Shown: piece by piece, positions 6,559-13,886 of the stretch
How positions within the stretch are numbered: position 1 is the stretch's first letter
Layout of the letters: each line of letters opens with the position of its first letter
Assembly (NCBI GenBank): GCA_027011235.1
Contig: JALVAI010000482.1
Coordinates: 1 to 16,195, forward strand
DNA: 16,195 nucleotides
DNA from: Desulfobulbaceae bacterium
GTDB lineage: Bacteria > Desulfobacterota > Desulfobulbia > Desulfobulbales > Desulfobulbaceae
Direction of reading: 5' to 3'
Translations under genes and position numbers: made by a program
Notes under the pieces: model-generated
The model's database searches: none
What the model saw: only the letters and a program-made list of their open reading frames with translations
Told to the model about the DNA's origin: nothing

Positions 6559-8733
6559 ATGATACTCTCCCTTCTCAACATCCTTGCCATTTTGCTGGTG
6601 CTGACGATCATCCTGATCATCGCCCTGCTGTGCTGGCTGTTGTTCACACTTATCCGGCCCGCGTTTAAAGAAAAACAGCCCGAACCGATACCGGTTCCCG
6701 GAACGGACGGGACAACCGCTTTGGCGGAAAGCGACATCAACATGCTGGCCGACATCCTCTCTTCGGTCAATGAAAGCCTGCGCAAAAAAATACGCCGTCT
6801 CCACCATCAGCAACGACTGTATCAGGAACTGGTCCAGAGCAGCAACAGTATTATTCTCCGACTTGATCCTCAGGGCAAAATCCTCTTTATCAACCAATAC
6901 GGGCTGGATTTCTTCGGATTTACCCGTGATGATCTCGTTGATCACAGCATTCTGGGGACCATTCTCCCAACAAGACCGGACCCGAAAAAATTCATCAACA
7001 GACTGATGACAAGGATCCTTCGGAATCCCACCCGATTCCGCAGCTGCACCCTGAACAATCTGCGCAGAGACGGCAGCCGTGCGCACATCCAGTGGTGCAA
7101 CAAGGTTATCACCGGTGAAGATGGCTCCTTTCTGGAACTGCTCTGCATCGGTATCGATGTCAGCGCCCTCAACAGGGCGGAAAACAGGCTGGAAGAGCGG
7201 GAACGACTCTATCAGGCCCTGTTTGAATCCTCACATGATGCCCACTTCCTCTTTAAAAACTGGCGCTATCTCGACAGCAACAGGGCAGGCCTGAAATTAT
7301 TGGACTGCAAGGACAAGACAGAGCTTATCGGTCTGCCCTCCGATGCGTTCGCGCCGGAGATTCAACCCGACGGCACGCCGACCCTTCAAAAAATACGTGA
7401 AATAAAGGAACAGGCCTTTGCGGGTGAAACAGTCACCTGTCAGTGGTACATCCGCTCGCGCAAGGGTACCGTCCGATTGACCGAAGCCAATGTCCATTGC
7501 GTGCCCACGGCCAGCGGCAAGATTCTCCATGTCTCGATGAAAGACATGACCACGGAAAAACAACTTGAAGAAGAGTTGCGCCAGAGCCAGAAAATGGAGG
7601 CCATAGGCACCATGGCCGGAGGCATTGCCCATGATTTTAATAATATTTTGACCGCCATCATGGGCTATACCGACCTGGCCCTGATGAAGGTGAAAAAGAC
7701 ATCGCCCATTGCCGACTCATTACATCAGGTACAGATAGCAGCACAACGCGCCAGTGAACTGGTCCGGCAAATACTGACCTTCAGCAGCAAGGAAGACCAG
7801 GCAAAGCAGGCGGTGCAGATTTCCCTGATCATACGGGAAGCCGTGCAGATGCTTCGTTCATCGGCGCCAAAGACGATTACAATCCGCCAGGACATCACCT
7901 CGACCGCCCTGGTACTGGCCAATCCAACCCAGATCCATCAGCTTATTGTCAATCTCTGCACCAACAGCCTCCATGCCATGAAAGAACACGGCGGCATCCT
8001 GAGCGTCAGTCTACAGGACATCACCTATACCCCGAAAAAGGGCCGTGGGGGCGGTCCTGAGTTGCCGGCCGGGAAATATGTGCGCTTAGTGGTCAGGGAC
8101 ACCGGACACGGTATGTCGGCCAAGGTCATTAAGAAGATCTTTGATCCTTATTTCACCACCAAAGGATACGGAAAGGGCACCGGCCTGGGGCTGGCAGTGG
8201 TACACGGTATTCTTCAAAGCCACGGGGCCGGCATCAAGGTACGCTCTAAACCGGGCAAGGGAACCATTTTCATTATCTATTTCCCGGTCGCACCTTCCAT
8301 GCCCGCCCATACCGCTGCCGGGAAAAAGGATGCCGATTCTTCCGTTGCCGAAAAGGGAAGCAGGGCCTCCATTCTGTTTGCCGATGATGAACAGGCAATC
8401 CGTAATCTTGTAAAAACCTATCTGGAAAAATACGGCTTTCGACTGACAACCTGTAAAAATGGTAAGGAGGCCTGGAAAATTTTCAGCGCCAATCCGCAAC
8501 AATGGGACCTGGTGGTCACCGATCAGAATATGCCGAAGATGACCGGCATGGATCTTATTGCAAAAATCAGGGAAATCCGCCACGATGTTCCGATCATTCT
8601 GGCCACCGGGTACAGTGAAAATATCTCGGCCCATGACTTTGTCCGGCTTGATATAGCCGCCATGCTCCGAAAGCCGGTCAGCATGAACAAACTACTGGAA
8701 TACGTTCAGAAAACCCTGAAAAAGACCTCATGA
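6559..8733 (+). CDS. Membrane-anchored hybrid histidine kinase (PAS-PAS-HisKA-HATPase-REC)
   Basis: A 724-residue sensor kinase. One N-terminal helix (residues 2-33) anchors it and no periplasmic domain is present, so sensing is probably cytoplasmic. Two PAS-like domains (about 85-205 and 213-335) lead to an NtrB-type HisKA domain with phosphorylated His358 in GGIAHDFNN. An ATPase domain follows with an N box (NLCTNSLHAM), DTGHGM, FDPYFTTK and GTGLGLAVV. The C-terminal receiver has the acidic pair D609/D610, phospho-acceptor D655, a Thr in ILATGYSE and a Lys in LRKPV, so all key residues are present. An in-frame TAA at 6541 forces the start to the ATG at 6559 or later. A GGAGGAGG at about 6515-6522 is too far away to serve it. 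No separate response regulator is nearby. Confidence 0.95.
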   Translation: MILSLLNILAILLVLTIILIIALLCWLLFTLIRPAFKEKQPEPIPVPGTDGTTALAESDINMLADILSSVNESLRKKIRRLHHQQRLYQELVQSSNSIILRLDPQGKILFINQYGLDFFGFTRDDLVDHSILGTILPTRPDPKKFINRLMTRILRNPTRFRSCTLNNLRRDGSRAHIQWCNKVITGEDGSFLELLCIGIDVSALNRAENRLEERERLYQALFESSHDAHFLFKNWRYLDSNRAGLKLLDCKDKTELIGLPSDAFAPEIQPDGTPTLQKIREIKEQAFAGETVTCQWYIRSRKGTVRLTEANVHCVPTASGKILHVSMKDMTTEKQLEEELRQSQKMEAIGTMAGGIAHDFNNILTAIMGYTDLALMKVKKTSPIADSLHQVQIAAQRASELVRQILTFSSKEDQAKQAVQISLIIREAVQMLRSSAPKTITIRQDITSTALVLANPTQIHQLIVNLCTNSLHAMKEHGGILSVSLQDITYTPKKGRGGGPELPAGKYVRLVVRDTGHGMSAKVIKKIFDPYFTTKGYGKGTGLGLAVVHGILQSHGAGIKVRSKPGKGTIFIIYFPVAPSMPAHTAAGKKDADSSVAEKGSRASILFADDEQAIRNLVKTYLEKYGFRLTTCKNGKEAWKIFSANPQQWDLVVTDQNMPKMTGMDLIAKIREIRHDVPIILATGYSENISAHDFVRLDIAAMLRKPVSMNKLLEYVQKTLKKTS

Positions 8734-8753
8734 TTCCAAGAGCGACAGCTCCT

Positions 8754-8795
8754 CTACCAAGACGGCCCGCAATCCTACCAGACCGCCCGTAATCC
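8754..8795. repeat. Imperfect tandem duplication, about 21 bp unit
   Basis: Two adjacent units (8754-8774 and 8775-8795) match at all but about three positions. The right unit encodes the last residues and stop of the AAA+ protein on the minus strand (GLRAVW then TAG); the left unit is a near-copy lying just after that stop. It occupies most of the 41-bp gap between the converging kinase and AAA+ genes. No terminator-like hairpin was seen in that gap. Confidence 0.6.
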
Positions 8796-11033
8796 CTTGC
8801 TCTTGCGCACCTGATCGATGCGCCGTTCCAGCTCAACCCGCCAGCTTGCGTGGATCCGGGCCGCCGACGGCGCGATAAGTTCCGGCAGGCCATAGACAAG
8901 ACGATCCGCCGCCCGGCTGGCCTCGATGACCGCTTCTATCGACCGGGCGCCGAATTTGTACTCGGCCAGCAACAGGCGCAGGAGAAGGCCCGAGGTCTTG
9001 CGGGCCGCTGTCTTCCAGTGGGTCTGCATCTGGTGGGCAATAATAAAGGCCCGTTTCAAAAGAATACGTTGCAGCTCTTCAAGTTCGTCCTCATTGGCCG
9101 AATCGCGGAGCAGATGTTCCGCGATTTCAATGCCGTCAATATCAAGGACCACCCGCAGACGACTCATAAAATCAGGTATTTTCAAGGTCTTGGTCATCTC
9201 CAGCTCTCTTACATCAGCGGGATGCAGTAATTTTTCCATATCCGTATAACTGGCCTTGACCCCGCCGGCAAAGACAAAAACGGCCCTGCCGATATGATAA
9301 GGAATACCATGCACATAGGTAACGCCATCCTGCATGGCGGGCAGAAAATAACGCAGGTAGCCGAACTCGTTGCCGTCATAGCGGCAGTCAAATTCATCCC
9401 AGAAGGCTATCGGCACCTTGCCCTGGGCCACCGATGCACGGATGGGATCAATGGCCGAGTTAATCTCGTCGGGGTCGGCAAACTGGGTCAGGTTGAACTC
9501 AAAGAAATCAAAGGGATTACCGGAAAAATTCTTTGAAATAACATTGGCCACCTGCTTGACGGCAAAGGATTTGCCGGAACCTGGGGGGCCGAACACCCCT
9601 ATACAGAGCGGCCTCAGGACGCTTGATTTGGACACATAGGAGTCCATTACATTATGGAGGGTGATCACGGGATCAATTTCAGCCGGATCAGTGGTGCGCA
9701 GATGGCCCAACTGGAAGATCGGCAGATTGTTAAAACCGGTTCCCCGGTTCACCTCTTCCTTGAGATAGTGCAACACCGAGACAATGATATCAAGATAGTC
9801 ATAGCCCAGACCGCCATTCTCGCGAATCGGGGGCAGCAACGGAATACGAAAAAATGAGCGCAGGGCCTTTTTTTTCTCCTCATTCCAAACCTGGCCGGCA
9901 ACCAGTTCAAGGGTGGAATCGAAATCAGCCGAAAATGCCGGAAGCTCGACAAAGGTGGGGTCCTGGCAATTCTCCAGAAATGAACAGGGAGAGCCATCCG
10001 GATAGGTGGAGGAAAAATCAAGGTCCGGGAACTCCAGGCCGTCATCAAAGGCATAGCCGTTTTGCGAGAGAACTTCCCAATTCAGCAGTACCCGCTTGGA
10101 GAGGTCATAAAAACAGTTGCGGGAAAAGGAAAAGCCGTTAAACCGAAGCGCATCCATGGTCAACATGGAGGTGACCATGGTATCATAGCAGGGAACCGAC
10201 CCTCTCTGACGCGGGGAACTCTTCTCGGGCAGACATCCTTTTCGATAGCGGAAATAGGAACCGCCGGGCCCGACATAGAGGATGCCATGCGGGAACATCT
10301 CAACGATAATATGACAGAAAAAGCGATTATGACGCTTGTCCCAGAGCCCGACTTCCGGGGTCCTCAGGGCCCGCAGACACATGGCGACAATGCTTTCCCA
10401 GTTGACCGAGCTGTCCATCTCCATCCGGGTGGTCTCAAGATCGGACAGGCGGCAGAACAGGGTGAATCGATCGCCCAGGTGCCTGGCCCATTGTTGCCAG
10501 TGGGCCACGGAAATGCCCATGGCAATACACCAAAGGCCTGGGTTCATTGCCGCTATCTCATCACTGATCTGAGGCGGCACGCCCGAATCATCGATAAGAA
10601 CAATGCCGTCATTGTTACTTAAGGCAGCACGATTTTCATCGGTGAATACAAAATGGTCCTTGTGAAAACCGCGCCCCTCGGCGGGCAGGATCTGCTTGAC
10701 CATGAACCAGCCATGTTCTCTCCTGTCCCGGTCCTCGGCGCGGCGCTGGCGGAAAACCCGTTTCTTGAATATCTGGTAGACCTTTTTTTCCCGGCCATAG
10801 GTCAGTGAATGGATCCTCGGCGACAGCTCCGAGGTGGTCAGGTACGAAGCCAGCCAGGTCAGACATTCCTCAAGACGTCCTCCAACCTCGGCCACCTTAC
10901 CGGCAAGTAGTTCGATATCATCACCGGGGTTATAGCCATAGGCAGGCAGGCTTCCCTCTCTGAGCAGACTGACCTCTTTGATCGGCAGATTGTAGATCTG
11001 GACATTGGAACCAAGAAGCAGAACTTTGGGCAT
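8775..11033 (-). CDS. AAA+ ATPase with unrecognised N-terminal half (possible ribokinase-like fold)
   Basis: A 752-residue soluble protein. The C-terminal part (about 455-680) is an AAA+ module with Walker A GPPGSGKS (482-489, Lys488), Walker B VPIAFWDEFD (D546/E547), a sensor-1-like strand ending FAGG, and an arginine-bearing FMSRLRVV segment typical of the inter-subunit finger. A helical tail ends the protein. The first 440 residues match no family I can name with confidence. Residues about 125-300 show alternating strands and helices, with GIVLIDDSG, HGILYVGPGG and VPCYDTMVTSMLTMDAL in the order seen in PfkB/ribokinase folds; this is inference. The ATG at 11033 is preceded by GGAG at about 8 nt. 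It could be a regulatory or remodelling ATPase; there is no toxin or nuclease neighbour. Confidence 0.85.
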   Translation of the reverse strand: MPKVLLLGSNVQIYNLPIKEVSLLREGSLPAYGYNPGDDIELLAGKVAEVGGRLEECLTWLASYLTTSELSPRIHSLTYGREKKVYQIFKKRVFRQRRAEDRDRREHGWFMVKQILPAEGRGFHKDHFVFTDENRAALSNNDGIVLIDDSGVPPQISDEIAAMNPGLWCIAMGISVAHWQQWARHLGDRFTLFCRLSDLETTRMEMDSSVNWESIVAMCLRALRTPEVGLWDKRHNRFFCHIIVEMFPHGILYVGPGGSYFRYRKGCLPEKSSPRQRGSVPCYDTMVTSMLTMDALRFNGFSFSRNCFYDLSKRVLLNWEVLSQNGYAFDDGLEFPDLDFSSTYPDGSPCSFLENCQDPTFVELPAFSADFDSTLELVAGQVWNEEKKKALRSFFRIPLLPPIRENGGLGYDYLDIIVSVLHYLKEEVNRGTGFNNLPIFQLGHLRTTDPAEIDPVITLHNVMDSYVSKSSVLRPLCIGVFGPPGSGKSFAVKQVANVISKNFSGNPFDFFEFNLTQFADPDEINSAIDPIRASVAQGKVPIAFWDEFDCRYDGNEFGYLRYFLPAMQDGVTYVHGIPYHIGRAVFVFAGGVKASYTDMEKLLHPADVRELEMTKTLKIPDFMSRLRVVLDIDGIEIAEHLLRDSANEDELEELQRILLKRAFIIAHQMQTHWKTAARKTSGLLLRLLLAEYKFGARSIEAVIEASRAADRLVYGLPELIAPSAARIHASWRVELERRIDQVRKSKGLRAVW

Positions 11034-11144
11034 GGGGTTTCTCCGTGGTTGAAGAGGGAGAGGAATAGCGGGCAGCTGGCACGGAGGAGAGGCGCCAACT
11101 GCCCGGGAGAGGTCTGTTCCTGTTACAGAACAGTAATAAGGCCA

Positions 11145-11275
11145 CCTTGAAAAATTGCCTTTTCGCCCGATCTCTGCATCACAGAAAAATTAAAAATGCT
11201 CACATATGTCTAACATGCTGCGCTTTTTAATTTTTCTGTTCCTTGACCTCAAGCGAAAATTCTAATTTTTCAAGG
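11145..11275. repeat. Large nested inverted repeat
   Basis: Three sets of exact arms are nested in one 131-bp, AT-rich block. The outer 12 bp are CCTTGAAAAATT (11145-11156) and AATTTTTCAAGG (11264-11275). The middle 7 bp are TTTTCGC (11160-11166) and GCGAAAA (11253-11259). The inner 16 bp are at 11181-11196 and 11224-11239, leaving a 27-nt loop. It begins 11 nt past the stop of the 30-residue cyd peptide gene and could fold into a long stem ending the cyd transcript. It could also be a palindromic mobile element. It has no sequence likeness to the 605/4697 repeats. Confidence 0.8.
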
Positions 11276-11286
11276 CACCCATAATG

Positions 11287-11379
11287 CTACAACAGCTCAA
11301 TCTTCTTCAACAAAAGAACGGACAGGCGGTAGGAAACAACAATAACCGCCAGCCAGGACAACAGTAGAAAAGTATTCAT
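11287..11379 (-). CDS. 30-residue single-helix peptide, candidate cytochrome bd small subunit
   Basis: An ATG at 11379 follows AAAGGAG with 8 nt spacing, the best type of ribosome site in this operon, and opens a 30-codon frame ending in TAG. The peptide starts MNTFLLLSWLAVIVV, has one membrane-spanning stretch (about residues 4-24) containing Trp9 and Tyr17, and ends in a basic KKIELL tail. It lies 79 nt after the cydA stop on the same strand. Cytochrome bd oxidases of other bacteria carry one-helix small subunits of similar size (CydX, 37 residues in Escherichia coli; CydS in Geobacillus). I see no clear sequence match to those, so the role is inferred from position, size and topology. Confidence 0.7.
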   Translation of the reverse strand: MNTFLLLSWLAVIVVSYRLSVLLLKKIELL

Positions 11380-11406
11380 ATTTTTTTCTCCTTTAAGCTT
11401 GTTCGA

Positions 11407-11444
11407 CCTGCCGGCCGGTCCTGAAACATCCCGGCCCGGACAGG
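11407..11444. other. GC-rich hairpin between cydA and the small peptide gene
   Basis: CCTGCCGGCCGG pairs with the facing CCGGCCCGGACAGG, with one bulged base and one extra G, around a loop of about 12 nt. It has no T run, so it is not a terminator. In an operon mRNA it could protect the cydA 3' end or mark a processing site. Confidence 0.4.
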
Positions 11445-11458
11445 CAACGGAGTTGTCG

Positions 11459-12994
11459 TTAATTTTCTTCCGGACCGATGCTGATCTGTTTCAACATAAT
11501 ACTGACCTCGGCTACCAGGAGGATGGTAAACAGAATCAAAAACATGAAAAAGGTCGTCTGTACAGTTCCGGCGGTCAGGTTGGAGCGGGCCACGGTCACT
11601 GGCAGCAGATCCTGAATGGCCCACGGCTGACGACCGACTTCAGCAACGATCCATCCCGCCTCATGGGCGGCAAGTCCCAGAAAGAACATGATTGTCCCGC
11701 CTGCAAGCAGCCATTTCTGCTCCGCCAGGGTACCCCTGTAGGAATAGTAGAGAAAGGCCAGAAAAACCAGTGGAAAGATGGTCCCCAGAACAACCATCAC
11801 ATGAAAGGCATTAAAAGAGAGACCAACCGGCGGCACCGCATCTTCAGGTTTTTCCAGAAAACCGTACCCAAGATACTCCCTGTTCTGGTCAAACAGGGAA
11901 AGGGCGGCCTGGGCGGATGCCGCGTCCCCGGCCTTTGTTGCCTTTTTATAGGCATCGAGCTGGGCAATGGCCACCCTGCCCTTTTCAATCTTTTCGGCAG
12001 CGCCCATGATCCCCTGCTCGGCATTGCCGTACACCAGATCATTGATGCCGGGAACAAAAGAGCCGAATTTTCGGTTCGCCAGCATGCTCAAGATACCAGG
12101 CACCCGGATTTCAAAATGGAAAGGATCCTGATCATCGCCAACCTTTTTGCCGGAATTGATCATGCCAAAGGCCACCAGACCGGCATTTTTCTTGCCCTGG
12201 TACAGCCCTTCGAAGGCGGCCAGCTTCATCGGTTGATGCTGGGCGTCTTCGTAGGCGGCCTCATCACCGGTAAACCCGACAAAGCCCGAGGCCAGCAGAC
12301 CGATGACGGCGGCAACCACGATGGACCGTTTTGCCATTTTCACATGGCGCCCCTTCAAGAGATAGTAAGACGAAATCGAGATGATAAAGAGGGCGGCAAA
12401 GAGCATGGAGGCGCTGGTGGTATGGGTAAACTTGGAGACAGCCACCGGGTTGAAGACCACGTCGGCAAAGTTATGCATTTCAAAGCGGGCCGTTTGCGGG
12501 TTAAAGGCCTGGCCGACCGGATGCTGCATCCAGGCGTTGGCCACCAGGATCCAGACAGCCGACAGGTTGGAGCCGATGGCGACCATCCAGGTGGAAAACA
12601 GATGGAAACGTTTGGAAACGCGATTCCAGCCGAAAAACATGACCGCAAAAAAGGTCGCCTCAAGGAAAAAGGCGGCAATGCCCTCGATGGCAAGCGGGGC
12701 GCCGAATATATCCCCCACCATCCAGGAGTAATTGGACCAGTTGGTGCCAAACTCAAATTCCATGATAATGCCGGTGGCAACACCAATGGCAAAGTTGATT
12801 CCAAACAGCTTCATCCAGAACCGGGTCAGGTTCTTCCATTCCTCACTACCCGTTTTCACATAAATAGTGTGATAAAAGGCGATAATCCAGGTGATCCCCA
12901 GGGTCAGGGGTACAAATATCCAGTGATACATGGCCGTCAGGGCGAATTGCGCCCTGGCCCAGTCCACCATGGCAGGGTTAACATTCTCGATCAT
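11459..12994 (-). CDS. cydA: Cytochrome bd ubiquinol oxidase subunit I
   Basis: A 511-residue integral membrane subunit that binds haems b558, b595 and d, oxidises quinol and reduces O2 to water. The expected residues are present: His24 (as E. coli His19), His191 (His186), Met400 (Met393), Glu104 and Glu112 in LAIEG and FFLEAT, quinol-loop Lys257 and Glu262 in KLAAFE, and GRQPW at 454-458. The loop between KLAAFE and the Met400 helix is about 140 residues, near the long form of the E. coli protein. The ATG at 12994 follows AAGGAGGAG. It overlaps the TGA of the upstream DUF4492 gene (ATGA), so the two are translationally coupled. In anaerobes this enzyme usually serves oxygen defence or microaerobic respiration. 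Confidence 0.98.
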   Translation of the reverse strand: MIENVNPAMVDWARAQFALTAMYHWIFVPLTLGITWIIAFYHTIYVKTGSEEWKNLTRFWMKLFGINFAIGVATGIIMEFEFGTNWSNYSWMVGDIFGAPLAIEGIAAFFLEATFFAVMFFGWNRVSKRFHLFSTWMVAIGSNLSAVWILVANAWMQHPVGQAFNPQTARFEMHNFADVVFNPVAVSKFTHTTSASMLFAALFIISISSYYLLKGRHVKMAKRSIVVAAVIGLLASGFVGFTGDEAAYEDAQHQPMKLAAFEGLYQGKKNAGLVAFGMINSGKKVGDDQDPFHFEIRVPGILSMLANRKFGSFVPGINDLVYGNAEQGIMGAAEKIEKGRVAIAQLDAYKKATKAGDAASAQAALSLFDQNREYLGYGFLEKPEDAVPPVGLSFNAFHVMVVLGTIFPLVFLAFLYYSYRGTLAEQKWLLAGGTIMFFLGLAAHEAGWIVAEVGRQPWAIQDLLPVTVARSNLTAGTVQTTFFMFLILFTILLVAEVSIMLKQISIGPEEN

Positions 12995-13257
12995 AATTCT
13001 CCTCCTTGTTGTAAAGCTGGTTGAGCCTGAACAGGCGCAGTAATCTGTTCCAGGACATAATCGGCCTTCTGCTGGTCGGTTGTAAAACGGGCATCCAGGA
13101 AATCCTGGAAAAAAAATAATTTCAAAACAGCAAACATGATAAACAGTTTTATGAGGATGACCTTCCACAGGGTCCGGCCCACGGTCATCCGCCGAAAACC
13201 GTCAATATAAAACTCCAGGACCCTGACGGCCAGTGTCCGGGACGACCGCTTTCCCAT
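12991..13257 (-). CDS. DUF4492 protein of the cytochrome bd operon
   Basis: A short protein of 88 residues from the ATG at 13257. The core, starting EFYIDGFRRMTVGRTLW and continuing into a hydrophobic segment (about residues 30-48) ending LKLFFFQDF, is typical of DUF4492, a small one-helix membrane family found next to cydAB mainly in Bacteroidetes, epsilonproteobacteria and some deltaproteobacteria. It may help assemble or stabilise the oxidase; its function is unproven. Its stop overlaps the cydA start by 4 nt. The start is uncertain: an ATG at 13272 would add five residues, and neither ATG has a well-spaced ribosome site. The C-terminal tail after the conserved core is Gln- and Ala-rich. 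Confidence 0.85.
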   Translation of the reverse strand: MGKRSSRTLAVRVLEFYIDGFRRMTVGRTLWKVILIKLFIMFAVLKLFFFQDFLDARFTTDQQKADYVLEQITAPVQAQPALQQGGEL

Positions 13258-13342
13258 AGCCTCTGTTATCATGACGATTTTTATTATGAAGTTACTTCCG
13301 GTTACTCTTTCCGGACATAAATCGGTAGCGACCCTGCCATGT

Positions 13343-13834
13343 TTATTGCAGTTTACCCGAATCATTCACCATGGTCTGTTCCAGGGAATCCGGCGCCATT
13401 ATTTTGTCGGACGGAAACGAAGAAATACAGGATTCCTCGTTGACCAGTTGGGCAAAGGTGACCTGGGCAAGGGTGGCACGCAACTGGTCACGGGCGTCCG
13501 CCCACACCCTATGGACGGCACATCCATAGGTGATCTTGCACGATGCCGGCCGGGCGACACAGTCATTGAGGGAAATTTCACCGATCATGGTTTCCACCAC
13601 CTCAAGCAGCGAAATGTCGGCGGCCTTTTTCAGCAAAACAAAGCCGCCGCGAGCCCCCTGCCTGATCTCGATAAATCCGGCCCGGGCAAGGTCCTGGGCG
13701 ATTTTTGCCAGAAAATGGGTGGGAATATCGGCCCGCTCGGCAATCTCCTGTCTGCTGGTCAGTACTCCCCTGCCCTGTTTGGCCAGATACACCATACAGC
13801 GGATGGCATATTCGGCGGCGCGTGTCAGTCGCAT
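13343..13834 (-). CDS. Rrf2-family transcriptional regulator with three cysteines
   Basis: A 163-residue DNA-binding protein. Residues 1-70 form the Rrf2 winged helix (MRLTRAAEYAIRCMVYLA, then HFLAKIAQDLARAGFIEIRQGARGGF). A dimerisation helix follows, then Cys92, Cys99 and Cys105, spaced C-X6-C-X5-C. IscR binds a [2Fe-2S] cluster through Cys92, Cys98 and Cys104, so an iron-sulfur cluster sensing redox, O2 or NO is likely here. The gene sits between cydB and the DUF4492-cydA pair, within the same transcript, which suggests it controls this operon and itself. A 45-residue C-terminal extension follows the cysteines. The ATG at 13834 lacks a strong ribosome site. Confidence 0.93.
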   Translation of the reverse strand: MRLTRAAEYAIRCMVYLAKQGRGVLTSRQEIAERADIPTHFLAKIAQDLARAGFIEIRQGARGGFVLLKKAADISLLEVVETMIGEISLNDCVARPASCKITYGCAVHRVWADARDQLRATLAQVTFAQLVNEESCISSFPSDKIMAPDSLEQTMVNDSGKLQ

Positions 13835-13886
13835 ACCAAGAAACGGTTTATCTGATAGGGATGGTTATAAACGATGCCATCCAGAA

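Noticed and set aside
11399..13024. 541-codon open frame on the plus strand
   Set aside because: It lies antisense over cydA, is rich in Gly, His and Gln, shows no domain, and has no ribosome site. cydA accounts for the sequence.
13850..13886. Promoter or operator for the Rrf2 gene (TTGATT/TATAAC and GTTTAT/ATAAAC)
   Set aside because: The spacing between the boxes is only about 15 nt and the arms are short. The gene can be served by the upstream cydB promoter.
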